This document shows, piece after piece, positions 34,447-43,293 of a DNA stretch of 52,951 nucleotides. The stretch is from positions 1 through 52,951 of the forward strand of contig CAYNQF010000008.1 in the NCBI GenBank assembly GCA_964399265.1, written 5' to 3'. The position numbers and the translations under genes were made by a program. Source of the stretch: WJLY01 sp964399265 (GTDB lineage: Bacteria; Joyebacterota; Joyebacteria; Joyebacterales; Joyebacteraceae). Under the pieces are notes generated by a model. That model had not been told where the DNA came from, made no database searches, and saw only the letters and a program-made list of their open reading frames with translations. How positions within the stretch are numbered: the stretch's first letter is position 1; every line of letters starts with the position of its first letter.

Positions 34447-34476
34447 AGGCGCCCCGGGCAACCGCCCGGGGCGCCT
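34447..34476 (-). terminator. Terminator of the multiheme cytochrome gene
   Basis: AGGCGCCCCGGG (34447-34458) pairs perfectly with CCCGGGGCGCCT (34465-34476) around a 6-base loop, about 35 bases after the cytochrome stop. On the minus strand a short GTTTC follows. The 12-base-pair GC stem is the strongest in the window. Confidence 0.65.
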
Positions 34477-34508
34477 CCGCGCCACGAGGTGACGTCAGGC
34501 GCGGGACG

Positions 34509-37154
34509 TCACTTGAGGAGGACCATCTTCCGCCGCGCCGAATAGCCCTCCGTCGAGATGCTGTAGAAGTAGATGCCGCTCGCCGCGGGGGCGCCCGCGT
34601 CGTCGCGGCCGTCCCACACGCTCGAGTGCTCGCCCGCGTCCATCCTACCATCTTCCAACGTTCGGACGAGCCGTCCGGCCACGTCGAACACCGAGATGCG
34701 GACGGGTCCGGCCTCGGCGAGCGAGAATCTGATCGTGGTCGTCGGGTTGAAAGGGTTCGGCGAATTCTGCCGGAGGTCGTACACGAAGAGCGGCGCGTCG
34801 GGCACGTCGCTCGTCACGTCGACGCCGGTGCTCGCGGTCGCGACCACGACGGGGGGCGCCATCCCCTGAGCCACCCAGGAATCGTACAGGTCCTGACCCG
34901 CCGAGTTGGTCGTGTTGGCGTCCCGCAGGAACTCGACATATTCCTTCGACGTCGTCTGGTAGTAGAGGGTGACGTGGACCGAGTCGGCCGCCTCCGGAAG
35001 ATGGTACTCGGTGTCGTCCCAGTACTGGCCGTCCGCGTAGGCGTAATCGACCGGAGGGGACTGTATCTGCACGAACGCCGCGTTCGTGAAGCCCCTCGGC
35101 GGTATGCGGTTGTCCGAGAAGACCGTGTCGGAAAGCACGAAGTGGAACGAGTGGCCAGCCGGTTGCCCGAGCGCGGCCGCCAGCGCGTTGCTCAGGCCGG
35201 GGTGGATCTCGTAGATCTTCGCGTCCTCATCGCGCGCGAGCACGGCTGTCGCGAAATCGTAGGCGCCCGACTCGTAGATCTGCTGCCCGGTCCCGTCGTA
35301 GGCCTTCACGTTCAGCCACATCCGCCTGCCCTCGGGATAGCCCGACGGGATCTTGTGACCGGTCTCATTGAAGACGCGGACGGACACGCCGTAGTCCTCG
35401 CGCGTCAGGGTCATCGTAGCGGCCTTCTCTATCATACCGGTCGCCCTCGCCTTGGCATCGGCGAGCTGCGCCACGTCCACCTCGTCCGGATAGTACGTGC
35501 TCACGATGTCGGGGACGAACGTGTTGCCGCCGGTGAAGTCGTGCAGCGGCAGGTCGCTCCGGTTCGGGGCGCCGGGCTCGCTGCAGCCGTTGCCGGTGAC
35601 GTCGTGCATGTGGCAGTCCTGGCAGTTGGACACCATGCCGTCCGGCTTGTTCCCGGCGAACTGGGGCGCGTACACGCCGGTCGACGCGTACTCGCTCACC
35701 GACCACTCGCTGAACGTCCGCTCCACGGGGATCATGTCGCGAATGTCCATATCGGGATGCTCCTCGTCGAACGCGGTGGGCGTGTAGTCGTAGTCTCCCG
35801 TGCGTTCGAAGACGGGGCTGCTCACGTCGTGGCACAGCCCGCACGTAGCGGCCGACTTGTGGAACGGCGAGTAGACGGTCTGATGGCTGGCCACGACATC
35901 GCTGTACGGCCCGCGCATCAGCGGCTCCGGGTCGTTTATGAACTGCCCGTTCCCGTACTGGAGAGGCAGCGGGTCGATATTCTGAAGGACGTCGTAGTCC
36001 TGTATCGGGCTCACGCCCGGCAGATAGTTGTAGTCTACCGCCCGGTGGCAGAAGTCGCACTGGACGCTGTGGCGATCCTTGGCGTTCAGCATGGCTCCGC
36101 TGGTGTTCGTCGAATGCCCTTCCTCCCAACCTCCCGGCGAGTGACACCTGATGCACAGGTCGCCCGCGCCGGGGGCGTCCTGCTCGGCGACCGCGAGACA
36201 CGCGTAGAAGAACGGGTCGCGCGCCGCCTGCGCCATCATGCTCCCGCGCCAGTTGTGCCAGGGCTCGATGTCCGGGTTGTAGTTGCCGTGGCACGTCGCG
36301 CAGCTGACGTCCGGGTCGGCCAGTATCGCTCCCTCGAACGGCTGCGTGCCGGGCATCTCGACGTCCCGCAGCGTCGTCGGGACGACTCCCGGAGGGCGCC
36401 CCACGATCGTGAAGTCGCCGTCGCTGTCGTCGTGCCCGACATTGCCGGCCACGTCGAGGACCTCCACGCGTATCCTGCTGGCGGAGCCCGGGTAGTTCGG
36501 CACGAACCACGAGAACCCGCTGCCCGGGGCCACATTCTTGCCCACGGGCTTCCACGTCGCGCCGCTGTCGTCAGACAGGTAGAAGTTCACGCTCGACAGG
36601 CCTCCGGCGTCGGTGGCCGTGTAGCTGATGGAGTAGTAGCCATTCGCGTTGATGCTCTCGCCTCCGTTCGGCGTGTTCACGGTAACGTCGGGAGCCGTGG
36701 TGTCGGAGCTGCCGGACGGGGTCAGGTACGGCAGCAGGTCGGCATGGTCGACGTTGACCGTCGTCGCGTAGTTCGAGGTCGAGAGCCCGGGGAACGTTGG
36801 CGTGTTGCTGAACGTGGTCACATTGGTGATCTCGGTGATGTTGATGAAGCCGTCCGCGTCTGAGTCGTCATTCTCGATGGCCAGGATCGCCTGCTCGTTG
36901 GTGAGCCCGTTGTTGAGCCCCACCTGGATGCCGAGGCCATACGGGTTCCGCGGGCCGCCTCCGTCGAAGTCGAAGTGACAGACACCGCAATGGTTGGAGT
37001 TGCTGGGCAGGTCGTCGAGCTGGGTCCCCACGGCCACGGGATAGAGAGTGAAGAACTCGTTCCTGATCGGCCTCCGCGCCAACGACGGCAGGGCCACCGC
37101 CAGCACGAAGAGGAATACGGCCGGCAGAACCAGCCCTTTCGGGAGACGTCCCAT
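34509..37154 (-). CDS. Exported six-heme c-type cytochrome with FlgD-like C-terminal domain
   Basis: This 881-residue protein starts at ATG 37154 after GGAGGAG and has a signal peptide (residues 1-26). Six CxxCH heme sites are at 56-60, 285-289, 334-338, 366-370, 438-442 and 511-515. Between the first and the other five lie a Ca-binding-like loop (DDSDADGFINITE, 97-109) and an Ig-like domain (about 153-255). The last about 85 residues form a FlgD/T9SS-type domain beginning NSPNPFNPTTTIRF, as used for outer-surface sorting in FCB bacteria. It is probably a cell-surface electron-transfer protein or multiheme oxidoreductase. No redox partner gene is adjacent. Confidence 0.9.
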   Translation of the reverse strand: MGRLPKGLVLPAVFLFVLAVALPSLARRPIRNEFFTLYPVAVGTQLDDLPSNSNHCGVCHFDFDGGGPRNPYGLGIQVGLNNGLTNEQAILAIENDDSDADGFINITEITNVTTFSNTPTFPGLSTSNYATTVNVDHADLLPYLTPSGSSDTTAPDVTVNTPNGGESINANGYYSISYTATDAGGLSSVNFYLSDDSGATWKPVGKNVAPGSGFSWFVPNYPGSASRIRVEVLDVAGNVGHDDSDGDFTIVGRPPGVVPTTLRDVEMPGTQPFEGAILADPDVSCATCHGNYNPDIEPWHNWRGSMMAQAARDPFFYACLAVAEQDAPGAGDLCIRCHSPGGWEEGHSTNTSGAMLNAKDRHSVQCDFCHRAVDYNYLPGVSPIQDYDVLQNIDPLPLQYGNGQFINDPEPLMRGPYSDVVASHQTVYSPFHKSAATCGLCHDVSSPVFERTGDYDYTPTAFDEEHPDMDIRDMIPVERTFSEWSVSEYASTGVYAPQFAGNKPDGMVSNCQDCHMHDVTGNGCSEPGAPNRSDLPLHDFTGGNTFVPDIVSTYYPDEVDVAQLADAKARATGMIEKAATMTLTREDYGVSVRVFNETGHKIPSGYPEGRRMWLNVKAYDGTGQQIYESGAYDFATAVLARDEDAKIYEIHPGLSNALAAALGQPAGHSFHFVLSDTVFSDNRIPPRGFTNAAFVQIQSPPVDYAYADGQYWDDTEYHLPEAADSVHVTLYYQTTSKEYVEFLRDANTTNSAGQDLYDSWVAQGMAPPVVVATASTGVDVTSDVPDAPLFVYDLRQNSPNPFNPTTTIRFSLAEAGPVRISVFDVAGRLVRTLEDGRMDAGEHSSVWDGRDDAGAPAASGIYFYSISTEGYSARRKMVLLK

Positions 37155-37279
37155 ACGCTCCTCCGGGGGCCTTCGGGCCCCGTTGTCTCGGTTGTCGGGG
37201 GACACTTTAAGTGGGCGCGCGGTCGGTAGATAGACCTGGCGGTCGGCGGCGCGCCGCTCGCGTACGCAACTCAGGATGG

Positions 37280-37288
37280 AGTATACCA
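37280..37288 (-). promoter_or_regulatory. Extended -10 promoter of the cytochrome gene
   Basis: The minus strand reads TGGTATACT, an extended -10 (TGn plus five of six of TATAAT), about 120 bases upstream of the start. No good -35 is seen at the usual distance, which is tolerated with an extended -10. Confidence 0.45.
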
Positions 37289-37315
37289 CAGCGGATGCGC
37301 TGAAGCTAGTTCAAT

Positions 37316-39781
37316 CTAGAGAAGGTCGAGCGGGTCCACGTCGACGGCGAGCGACACGCTGGCCGGGAGTCGCAGCGTCCTCCTCTGGCTCAGCGCGCCC
37401 GCGACCAGGGCGCGTGCGCTCGCTCCCCTTCCGCGCACGATCACCTGCCAGCGGAAGACGCCTTTGATGCGCTCGAGCGGGGCGGGCGCCGGGCCGAGCA
37501 CGTCGGGCGGGTCGCTCATCTTGGCCGCTCCGTCGTCCAGGAACGACGCCAGTCTGGAGGCGGCGCGCATGACGTCGCCTTCCTCCCGTCCGCGGACGAC
37601 GATCGACACGAGGCGTGAGAACGGAGGGTACCCGAGCCCGACGGACCTGCGTTCCTCGGTCTCGCGCTCGAAGAAAGGGCGGTAGTCCTGGGCGCGGGCC
37701 AGCGCCACGGTGTAGTGCTCGGGAAGGAACGTCTGGACCACCACCTTGCCGCGCTCTCCCCCGCGCCCCGTGCGTCCGGCGACCTGGGTCAGCAGCTGGA
37801 ACGTGCGCTCCCCCGATCTGAAGTCCGGCAGGTTGAGTCCGACGTCGGCCGATATGACGCCGACTAGCGCGACGCCCGGGAAGTCGAGTCCCTTCGCTAT
37901 CATCTGAGTCCCAAGCAGCACGTCGGTCCTGCCCTCGGCGAACGCCTTCAGGATGCGCCAGTGGGAACCGTGCTTCGACGTCGTGTCGACGTCCATCCTG
38001 GCGACGCTCGCGTCGGGGAAGAGCTCGGCCACGGATTTCTCGACGCGCTGCGTCCCGGGGGCGCCGTAGCGGAGGTCGACGGAGCCGCACTCCGGGCACT
38101 TCGCGGGCGCGGGCGAGCTTCCACCGCAGTAGTGGCAACGCATCGTCCTGTCGGTCGAGTGGTATGTTAGCGACACGTTGCAGTCGTCGCACCGCATCGA
38201 GTGGCCGCACTTGGTGCACTGGACGAACGAGGCGAAGCCGCGCCTGTTGAGAAAGAGGATGACCTGGCGCTCGGAGTCGAGCGCCTCCGTCACGGCGTCA
38301 ACCATGCGCTGAGTGAACGCGCCGTGCGAATCGACCGTCTGCTCGGTCCGCATGTCGACGATCTCTACCTCGGGCAACGGACCCGCGTCGATCCGCTCCG
38401 GCAGCTCCACCAAGTCGTACTTGCCGTCCCTGGCGTTCAGGTAGCTCTCAAGGCTCGGGGTGGCCGAGCCGAGCACGACCACTGCCTCTTCCGATTTCGC
38501 GCGCATGATCGCCACGTCGCGCGCGTGGTAGCGCGGTGACTCGCTCTGCTTGTAGGTGTGCTCGTGTTCCTCGTCCACCACTATGATGCCGAGATCTCGA
38601 ACCGGGGCGAACACGGCCGACCGCGGACCGACCACGACCGAGAAGACGCCGTCCCTGATGGCCCGCCAGGTGTCGTAGCGTTCGGCGAGCGTGAGGCCGC
38701 TGTGGATCACCGCCACCGCTTCTCCGAAGTCCTTCTTCATCCGCGTGACCATCTGCGGCGTGAGCGCGATCTCGGGCACAAGCACTATCGCGCCGCGCCC
38801 GTTCGCGCGGGCCGCAGCTATCCCCTCGCTGTACACGCGCGTCTTGCCGCTACCGGTCACCCCGTGCAACAGCACGACGCCGAACTCTCCGGCGTCGAGC
38901 CTCGAGGTTATCCTCTTCAGAGCCCGCGACTGTTCGGCGGTGAGCTCGCCCTCCTCACGCAGCCCCCAGCCGTCGAGCCCGGTGGACAGCCGCGCGTCCT
39001 CGCGGTCTCCCCTCTCGACGAGGCCGCGCTCGCAGAGACGGGTGACGATGGACGAACTGATGCCGCGTGACGCGAGTTCACTGACGGGCATCTCCCCCGC
39101 GGAAGAGGCGATCAGCGTCAGCGCCTCGGCCTGCTTCGGGGCGCGGGACCTCGCTTCCGCCGCCGCGGCCACGGCCTCCTCCGGCTTGACCGAGAGCCGG
39201 ACCACGGCCTCCCTGCCTCCGGCAGTGCGCGGCCGCTTCACCTCCTCGAACAGCTCGACGTAGCCGAGTCTGACGAGCGCATCGACTTCGGAGCGTCCGC
39301 CGCGACGCCCCCCCGACGCCCGGAGCACCTTCGACACGCTTACCCTCTTCTTTTCGGCCACGGCCTCGAGGACGGCTCGGGTCCGCTCCGGGAGAGACGT
39401 GTCCGGCCGGGCCAATGCCCTCGAGCCTTCGCCCGTCACCCTCAGGTAGCGGCGGCTCTCCATGTTTATGCCGGGAGGAAGCGCCGTCCGGAGAACCTCG
39501 CCCCAGGGGGCGAGGTAGTAGTCGGCGATCCAACGCGTGAGCGTGATCATCCGGTCGTCGAGGACAGGATCGACGTCGAGCACATCGACGATGTCCCGTA
39601 TGCCTTCGACGTCGGCCTCATCGCTCCGACCGACGACGAAGCCCGTTACCTTCCTTCTCCCGAACGGTATGAGGACCCTCGTCCCCACTGCGGCGCGGGC
39701 GGCAAGGTTCTGAGGAACGGAATATGTGAATGTGCCCGAGACCGGCAATGGAACCGCGACCTCGAGGTACCTTGCTGACAT
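37316..39781 (-). CDS. priA: Primosomal protein N' (replication restart helicase PriA)
   Basis: PriA restarts stalled replication forks. This 821-residue protein has the N-terminal 3'-DNA-binding domain, the helicase P-loop GVTGSGKT (near residue 305), the DEEH box (VVDEEHEHTYKQ) and two zinc-binding clusters in the CTKCGHSMRCDDC and CHYCGG...CPECG segments (about residues 525-565). Length is slightly above E. coli PriA. The ATG follows GGAG. It appears to be the last gene of the M16-amidase-ybbR-tsaD unit. Confidence 0.96.
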   Translation of the reverse strand: MSARYLEVAVPLPVSGTFTYSVPQNLAARAAVGTRVLIPFGRRKVTGFVVGRSDEADVEGIRDIVDVLDVDPVLDDRMITLTRWIADYYLAPWGEVLRTALPPGINMESRRYLRVTGEGSRALARPDTSLPERTRAVLEAVAEKKRVSVSKVLRASGGRRGGRSEVDALVRLGYVELFEEVKRPRTAGGREAVVRLSVKPEEAVAAAAEARSRAPKQAEALTLIASSAGEMPVSELASRGISSSIVTRLCERGLVERGDREDARLSTGLDGWGLREEGELTAEQSRALKRITSRLDAGEFGVVLLHGVTGSGKTRVYSEGIAAARANGRGAIVLVPEIALTPQMVTRMKKDFGEAVAVIHSGLTLAERYDTWRAIRDGVFSVVVGPRSAVFAPVRDLGIIVVDEEHEHTYKQSESPRYHARDVAIMRAKSEEAVVVLGSATPSLESYLNARDGKYDLVELPERIDAGPLPEVEIVDMRTEQTVDSHGAFTQRMVDAVTEALDSERQVILFLNRRGFASFVQCTKCGHSMRCDDCNVSLTYHSTDRTMRCHYCGGSSPAPAKCPECGSVDLRYGAPGTQRVEKSVAELFPDASVARMDVDTTSKHGSHWRILKAFAEGRTDVLLGTQMIAKGLDFPGVALVGVISADVGLNLPDFRSGERTFQLLTQVAGRTGRGGERGKVVVQTFLPEHYTVALARAQDYRPFFERETEERRSVGLGYPPFSRLVSIVVRGREEGDVMRAASRLASFLDDGAAKMSDPPDVLGPAPAPLERIKGVFRWQVIVRGRGASARALVAGALSQRRTLRLPASVSLAVDVDPLDLL

Positions 39782-39917
39782 CTCACGACTCCACTGGTTA
39801 CGTGTTCCGGCGGGTCCCGCCCGAGGGCGCGCGGCAGTCGGGCCACGCGGGCGGCAGCACTGCCGCGCCGGCGGGACGGGGGCACGCGACCGCCGTCAAC
39901 TCCCGCGGCGACGGCCG

Positions 39918-40940
39918 TCAGCTCACGTGACGTCCCGCGCGGGCGGCCTCTCTGGATGCGCTCACCGACAGCGTGAGGTCGTCGACCCTGCCGGCGTCGA
40001 TTAGCGACTGCCCCACGGCGGCGATCACGGCGCCGTTGTCGGTACAGAGCGACTTCGGAGGCACCACGACCCCGAAGCCCCTGGCCTCGGCCTCCTCCGT
40101 GAGCCTCTGGCGGAGCGCGCCGTTCGCGGCGACGCCGCCTCCCAGGCAGACGGTCGGCACCGCGCGCTCCTCGGCCGCCCAAAGCGTCTTGGTCACCAGA
40201 GCATCGACGATGGCCTCCTGGAAGCTGGCCAGGAAGTCGGCGAGGGCCTTCCCGCTCGGGACGCCGCCCAGGTCCTCGACCTTGTAGCGGACGGCCGTCT
40301 TGAGCCCGGAGAAGCTCATGTCCAGGTTGCCCCGTTCCATCATCGCTCTCGGGAAGTCGTACGACCACGCATCGCCGCCTACAGCCAGCTTCTCTATCTC
40401 TGGGCCGGCCGGGTACGAGAGACCGAGGAGCTTCCCGACCTTGTCGAACGCCTCTCCCGCTGCGTCGTCCCTCGTGCGTCCGAGCGTCTCGTATCTACCC
40501 CACTCCTCGATCGCAATGATCTCGGTGTGTCCGCCCGACACGACGAGGCAGACGGCGGGCAGGGTCACCGCGGGGTCGGCGAGACGAACCGCGAAGATGT
40601 GACCCTCTATGTGGTCGACGCCTACGATGGGCACGCCCAGCGAATACGCGAGTGCCTTGGCGAACGATACGCCCACGAGCAGGCACCCGACGAGCCCGGG
40701 TCTGTTGGTGACGGCGATGGCGTCCACGCCGTCGTAGCTGATGGAGGCCTCCCTGAGCGCGCTGTCGACGACCGGAACGATCGCTCCCGTGTGCTCCCTC
40801 GACGCATACTCCGGAACCACTCCACCGAAGTCGGCATGTATGGTCTGCGAGAAAACCACGCTCGAGAGAATCCTGCGGCCGTCCTCGAGAACGGCCGCAG
40901 CGGTCTCGTCACACGATGTCTCGATACCCAGGACGCGCAT
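39918..40940 (-). CDS. tsaD: tRNA N6-threonylcarbamoyladenosine transferase TsaD
   Basis: TsaD transfers the threonylcarbamoyl group to A37 of ANN-decoding tRNAs. The 340-residue protein has the N-terminal GIETSCDET motif (residues 5-13), metal ligands in HIEGH (H110 and H114), the VSGGHTEI motif and the C-terminal CLGGGVAANGALR and SLCTDNG motifs. It is full length. The ATG follows GAGGGG and lies 17 bases after the YbbR-like stop. Confidence 0.97.
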   Translation of the reverse strand: MRVLGIETSCDETAAAVLEDGRRILSSVVFSQTIHADFGGVVPEYASREHTGAIVPVVDSALREASISYDGVDAIAVTNRPGLVGCLLVGVSFAKALAYSLGVPIVGVDHIEGHIFAVRLADPAVTLPAVCLVVSGGHTEIIAIEEWGRYETLGRTRDDAAGEAFDKVGKLLGLSYPAGPEIEKLAVGGDAWSYDFPRAMMERGNLDMSFSGLKTAVRYKVEDLGGVPSGKALADFLASFQEAIVDALVTKTLWAAEERAVPTVCLGGGVAANGALRQRLTEEAEARGFGVVVPPKSLCTDNGAVIAAVGQSLIDAGRVDDLTLSVSASREAARAGRHVS

Positions 40941-40957
40941 CGTCCCCTCTCGAATCG

Positions 40958-41890
40958 CTATTGCAGCCTGACAGTGAAGCGGACCGGGTTCGTACCCAGT
41001 ACCTTGACCTTGTCGGGGACGGTCACGTCCGGCAACAGCTCGTGCACGCCCCTCGGGAGCCCGCGCGCATCCACGAGCACGGTCACGTCTTCAGGTTTGA
41101 GTCTCGTGACGATGTGTTCGGGCCCCGAGAGGTCCAGCTCCGCGGTCGTCGGCTCGAGTTCGACCGAACTGAACCCCGGCTCCCGCCTGAAGTCGATGGG
41201 GACCCCGGAGAGGTGCACGACCTGCGTTCCCTCGACCTCCAGCAGCACGCGCACTTCCTTGGGAACGGCGTGCAGGTTCCAGTCTCCGTCGAAGACGATG
41301 CGGCGCGCGGCCTCGATCCGGCTCCGTCGGCCGTCGATCGACAGAGGCGCCGTCTTCACCGAACCCATGCTCCTCACGACGCCGCTCGGTCCGTAGACGG
41401 TGACGCTCTCGGGCATGCTGACCGCTGCCGCGAGCTTGTAGAAGCCGTCGGCCAGCTGGCCCTCCGTCACGGGCTCCACGCGCAGGCGGCGGTGCTCCTG
41501 GCGCTCGACCTCGATGTCGAGGCTCTTCGGGTCGCGCACCTCGAGCACCTGCACGTCGGAGTCGCGGGGTATGACGACGTTGGCCGCCGACAGCCCGACG
41601 CGGAGCACGCGGTCGGCCGCTGCCTCTGACATGTTGATGACCGCGTACGGTTCGCCCCAGAGACGGAGCTTGACCAGCTCCTTGGTGTCGCCGCTGAAGA
41701 CGACGTCGACCGTCTCGGGAGGTCTCCGGACGGTCGTCAGCCCCTCCGGCACGTTCCTGAGCCGAAGAGGTATCGAGAGCATGCTGTCGGTCGTCTGCTC
41801 TCCCTTGGCAAACGCCCAGAGCACGACGGCGACTATCACCGCCGCGATCTTCAGGTTCATGTTATTCATGATCTTGCGCTTGGAGAGCAC
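40958..41890 (-). CDS. YbbR-domain protein (CdaR-like)
   Basis: This 310-residue protein has a short N-terminal membrane anchor (about residues 11-26, NLKIAAVIVAVVLWAFAK) and then repeated YbbR domains, seen as recurring VTVxGP and PETVDVVFSG-type segments. In Firmicutes the homologue CdaR binds and controls the c-di-AMP cyclase CdaA. No cdaA or glmM is in this window, so the role here is open. The start is GTG at 41890 with GGAGG five bases upstream. Confidence 0.85.
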   Translation of the reverse strand: MLSKRKIMNNMNLKIAAVIVAVVLWAFAKGEQTTDSMLSIPLRLRNVPEGLTTVRRPPETVDVVFSGDTKELVKLRLWGEPYAVINMSEAAADRVLRVGLSAANVVIPRDSDVQVLEVRDPKSLDIEVERQEHRRLRVEPVTEGQLADGFYKLAAAVSMPESVTVYGPSGVVRSMGSVKTAPLSIDGRRSRIEAARRIVFDGDWNLHAVPKEVRVLLEVEGTQVVHLSGVPIDFRREPGFSSVELEPTTAELDLSGPEHIVTRLKPEDVTVLVDARGLPRGVHELLPDVTVPDKVKVLGTNPVRFTVRLQ

Positions 41891-41930
41891 CGCGGCCTCC
41901 GAGTCGTGGCGGTCCTCGGTCCCGTGGGGT

Positions 41931-43247
41931 CTAGGATCGGGCTACAGCGAGAACCTGGTCGACCTGAATGGTCGCATCTTCGGCGAGTCCGTTCAACTCC
42001 CTAAGTTCGGCCACCGAGAGGCCGTACCTGCGGGCAATGCTCCACAGAGTCTCGCCCGGGGCCACCTTGTGCTCGCCCGTGACCACGGCCTCGGACTGCG
42101 GGGGGGCGTAGCGGTCAAAGTAGGCGTCGACGGCATCGGCGAGCGCTTCCGCGTACTGCCTCCTGTAGCTCGACTTGCGAAGCCTCTCGACGTCGTCGGA
42201 GTTGGTGAGGAACCCGACCTCCACCAGGACCGACGGCATCGCGAGCGACTTGAGGACGACGAACCCGGCCTGCTTCGCGGTGCATGCCGACGTCCCGGAG
42301 GCCTTGAGCCTCTGCATCACGAAGGAGGCCAGGTCGCTGCTCTTGTCCACGTTGTCGCTCATCTTGAGATCGACTAGGATCGACAGGACATCGGAGTCAG
42401 CGTCCGGCGACACTCCTCCGACCAGGTCGCAGGCGTTCTCCCTGTTGGCCAGCTCGCGGGCGGCCTGATCGCTCGCGCCTCGTGGCGAAACGAAGAAGAC
42501 CTCGGAGCCTACCGCTCGCCTGTTGGGCGCGCTGTTCGCGTGTATCGAGATGAAGATGTCCCCGCCGCTGTCGTTGGCGATCTGCTTACGCTTGGAAAGC
42601 CCGACGAAGTAGTCGCCCTTGCGTGTCAGGTGGACGACGTAGCCTCCCCGGGACTTGAGTTCGTCCGCGAGCAGGGTGGCTATGTCCAGTACGATCGTCT
42701 TTTCCTTGAGCTTCCCGTTCCCGAGCGTGCCGGGATCCTCGCCGCCGTGCCCCGGATCGATGACGACCACGCGGGGCTCGAGTCCGGCCTCTATCTCGCG
42801 GTGCTCAGCCGCGGACACCGGCCTCTCAACGTCGCCGCGGAAGATGTCTACGACGATCCTGTTCGGCTTCTCGCGATAGGGCTTGAGGGGAAACACGTTG
42901 TAGGCGGTCGCCTTGGTGAGATCGACAACGACCTGAGCGCCGCTCTCCAGCTGGTTGAGTCTCACGCGCTCCACGAGGCCATCGCCGACCGGCGTGGTCG
43001 GCGGCGCTTCGCCCACCGTTCCGCCGACGACGAGGACGACGACGCGGTCGGGATCTGTCAGCTTCCGCGTCGAGTACTGAGACTCTTCGCTCAGGTCGAT
43101 CACGACTCGCGTGTGGTCGGGAGCGGTCCAGTATCGTACAGCGGAGACCGCGGGAGAGGCCGCTCGCGCGGCCGGGCACATCGGCAGGAGACACGCGGCG
43201 ACCGCGACTATCACGACAGCGGCTATGCGAAAATACGCATTGCTCAC
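41931..43247 (-). CDS. N-acetylmuramoyl-L-alanine amidase with AMIN and LysM domains
   Basis: This exported 438-residue enzyme cleaves the amide between MurNAc and the stem peptide of peptidoglycan. It has a signal peptide (1-30), an AMIN targeting domain (about 35-135), an Amidase_3 domain with zinc-site motifs DPGHGGEDPG (H167), a Glu near 182 and SIHANS, and a C-terminal LysM (about 393-438, APGETLWSIARRYGLS). The domain order resembles AmiC plus LysM. The start is GTG at 43247, after GGAG. It is probably needed for daughter-cell separation. Confidence 0.94.
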   Translation of the reverse strand: MSNAYFRIAAVVIVAVAACLLPMCPAARAASPAVSAVRYWTAPDHTRVVIDLSEESQYSTRKLTDPDRVVVLVVGGTVGEAPPTTPVGDGLVERVRLNQLESGAQVVVDLTKATAYNVFPLKPYREKPNRIVVDIFRGDVERPVSAAEHREIEAGLEPRVVVIDPGHGGEDPGTLGNGKLKEKTIVLDIATLLADELKSRGGYVVHLTRKGDYFVGLSKRKQIANDSGGDIFISIHANSAPNRRAVGSEVFFVSPRGASDQAARELANRENACDLVGGVSPDADSDVLSILVDLKMSDNVDKSSDLASFVMQRLKASGTSACTAKQAGFVVLKSLAMPSVLVEVGFLTNSDDVERLRKSSYRRQYAEALADAVDAYFDRYAPPQSEAVVTGEHKVAPGETLWSIARRYGLSVAELRELNGLAEDATIQVDQVLAVARS

Positions 43248-43293
43248 ACGGTTCTCCGCGGGCGGTTCACGGCGAAGCCCTGGGCCGGCGCCG

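Noticed and set aside
34626..36863. Very long plus-strand open frame (745 codons) opposite the cytochrome gene
   Set aside because: Its product is rich in Arg, Val, His and Glu without motifs, and the opposite strand encodes a clear six-heme cytochrome. It is a GC-driven shadow frame.
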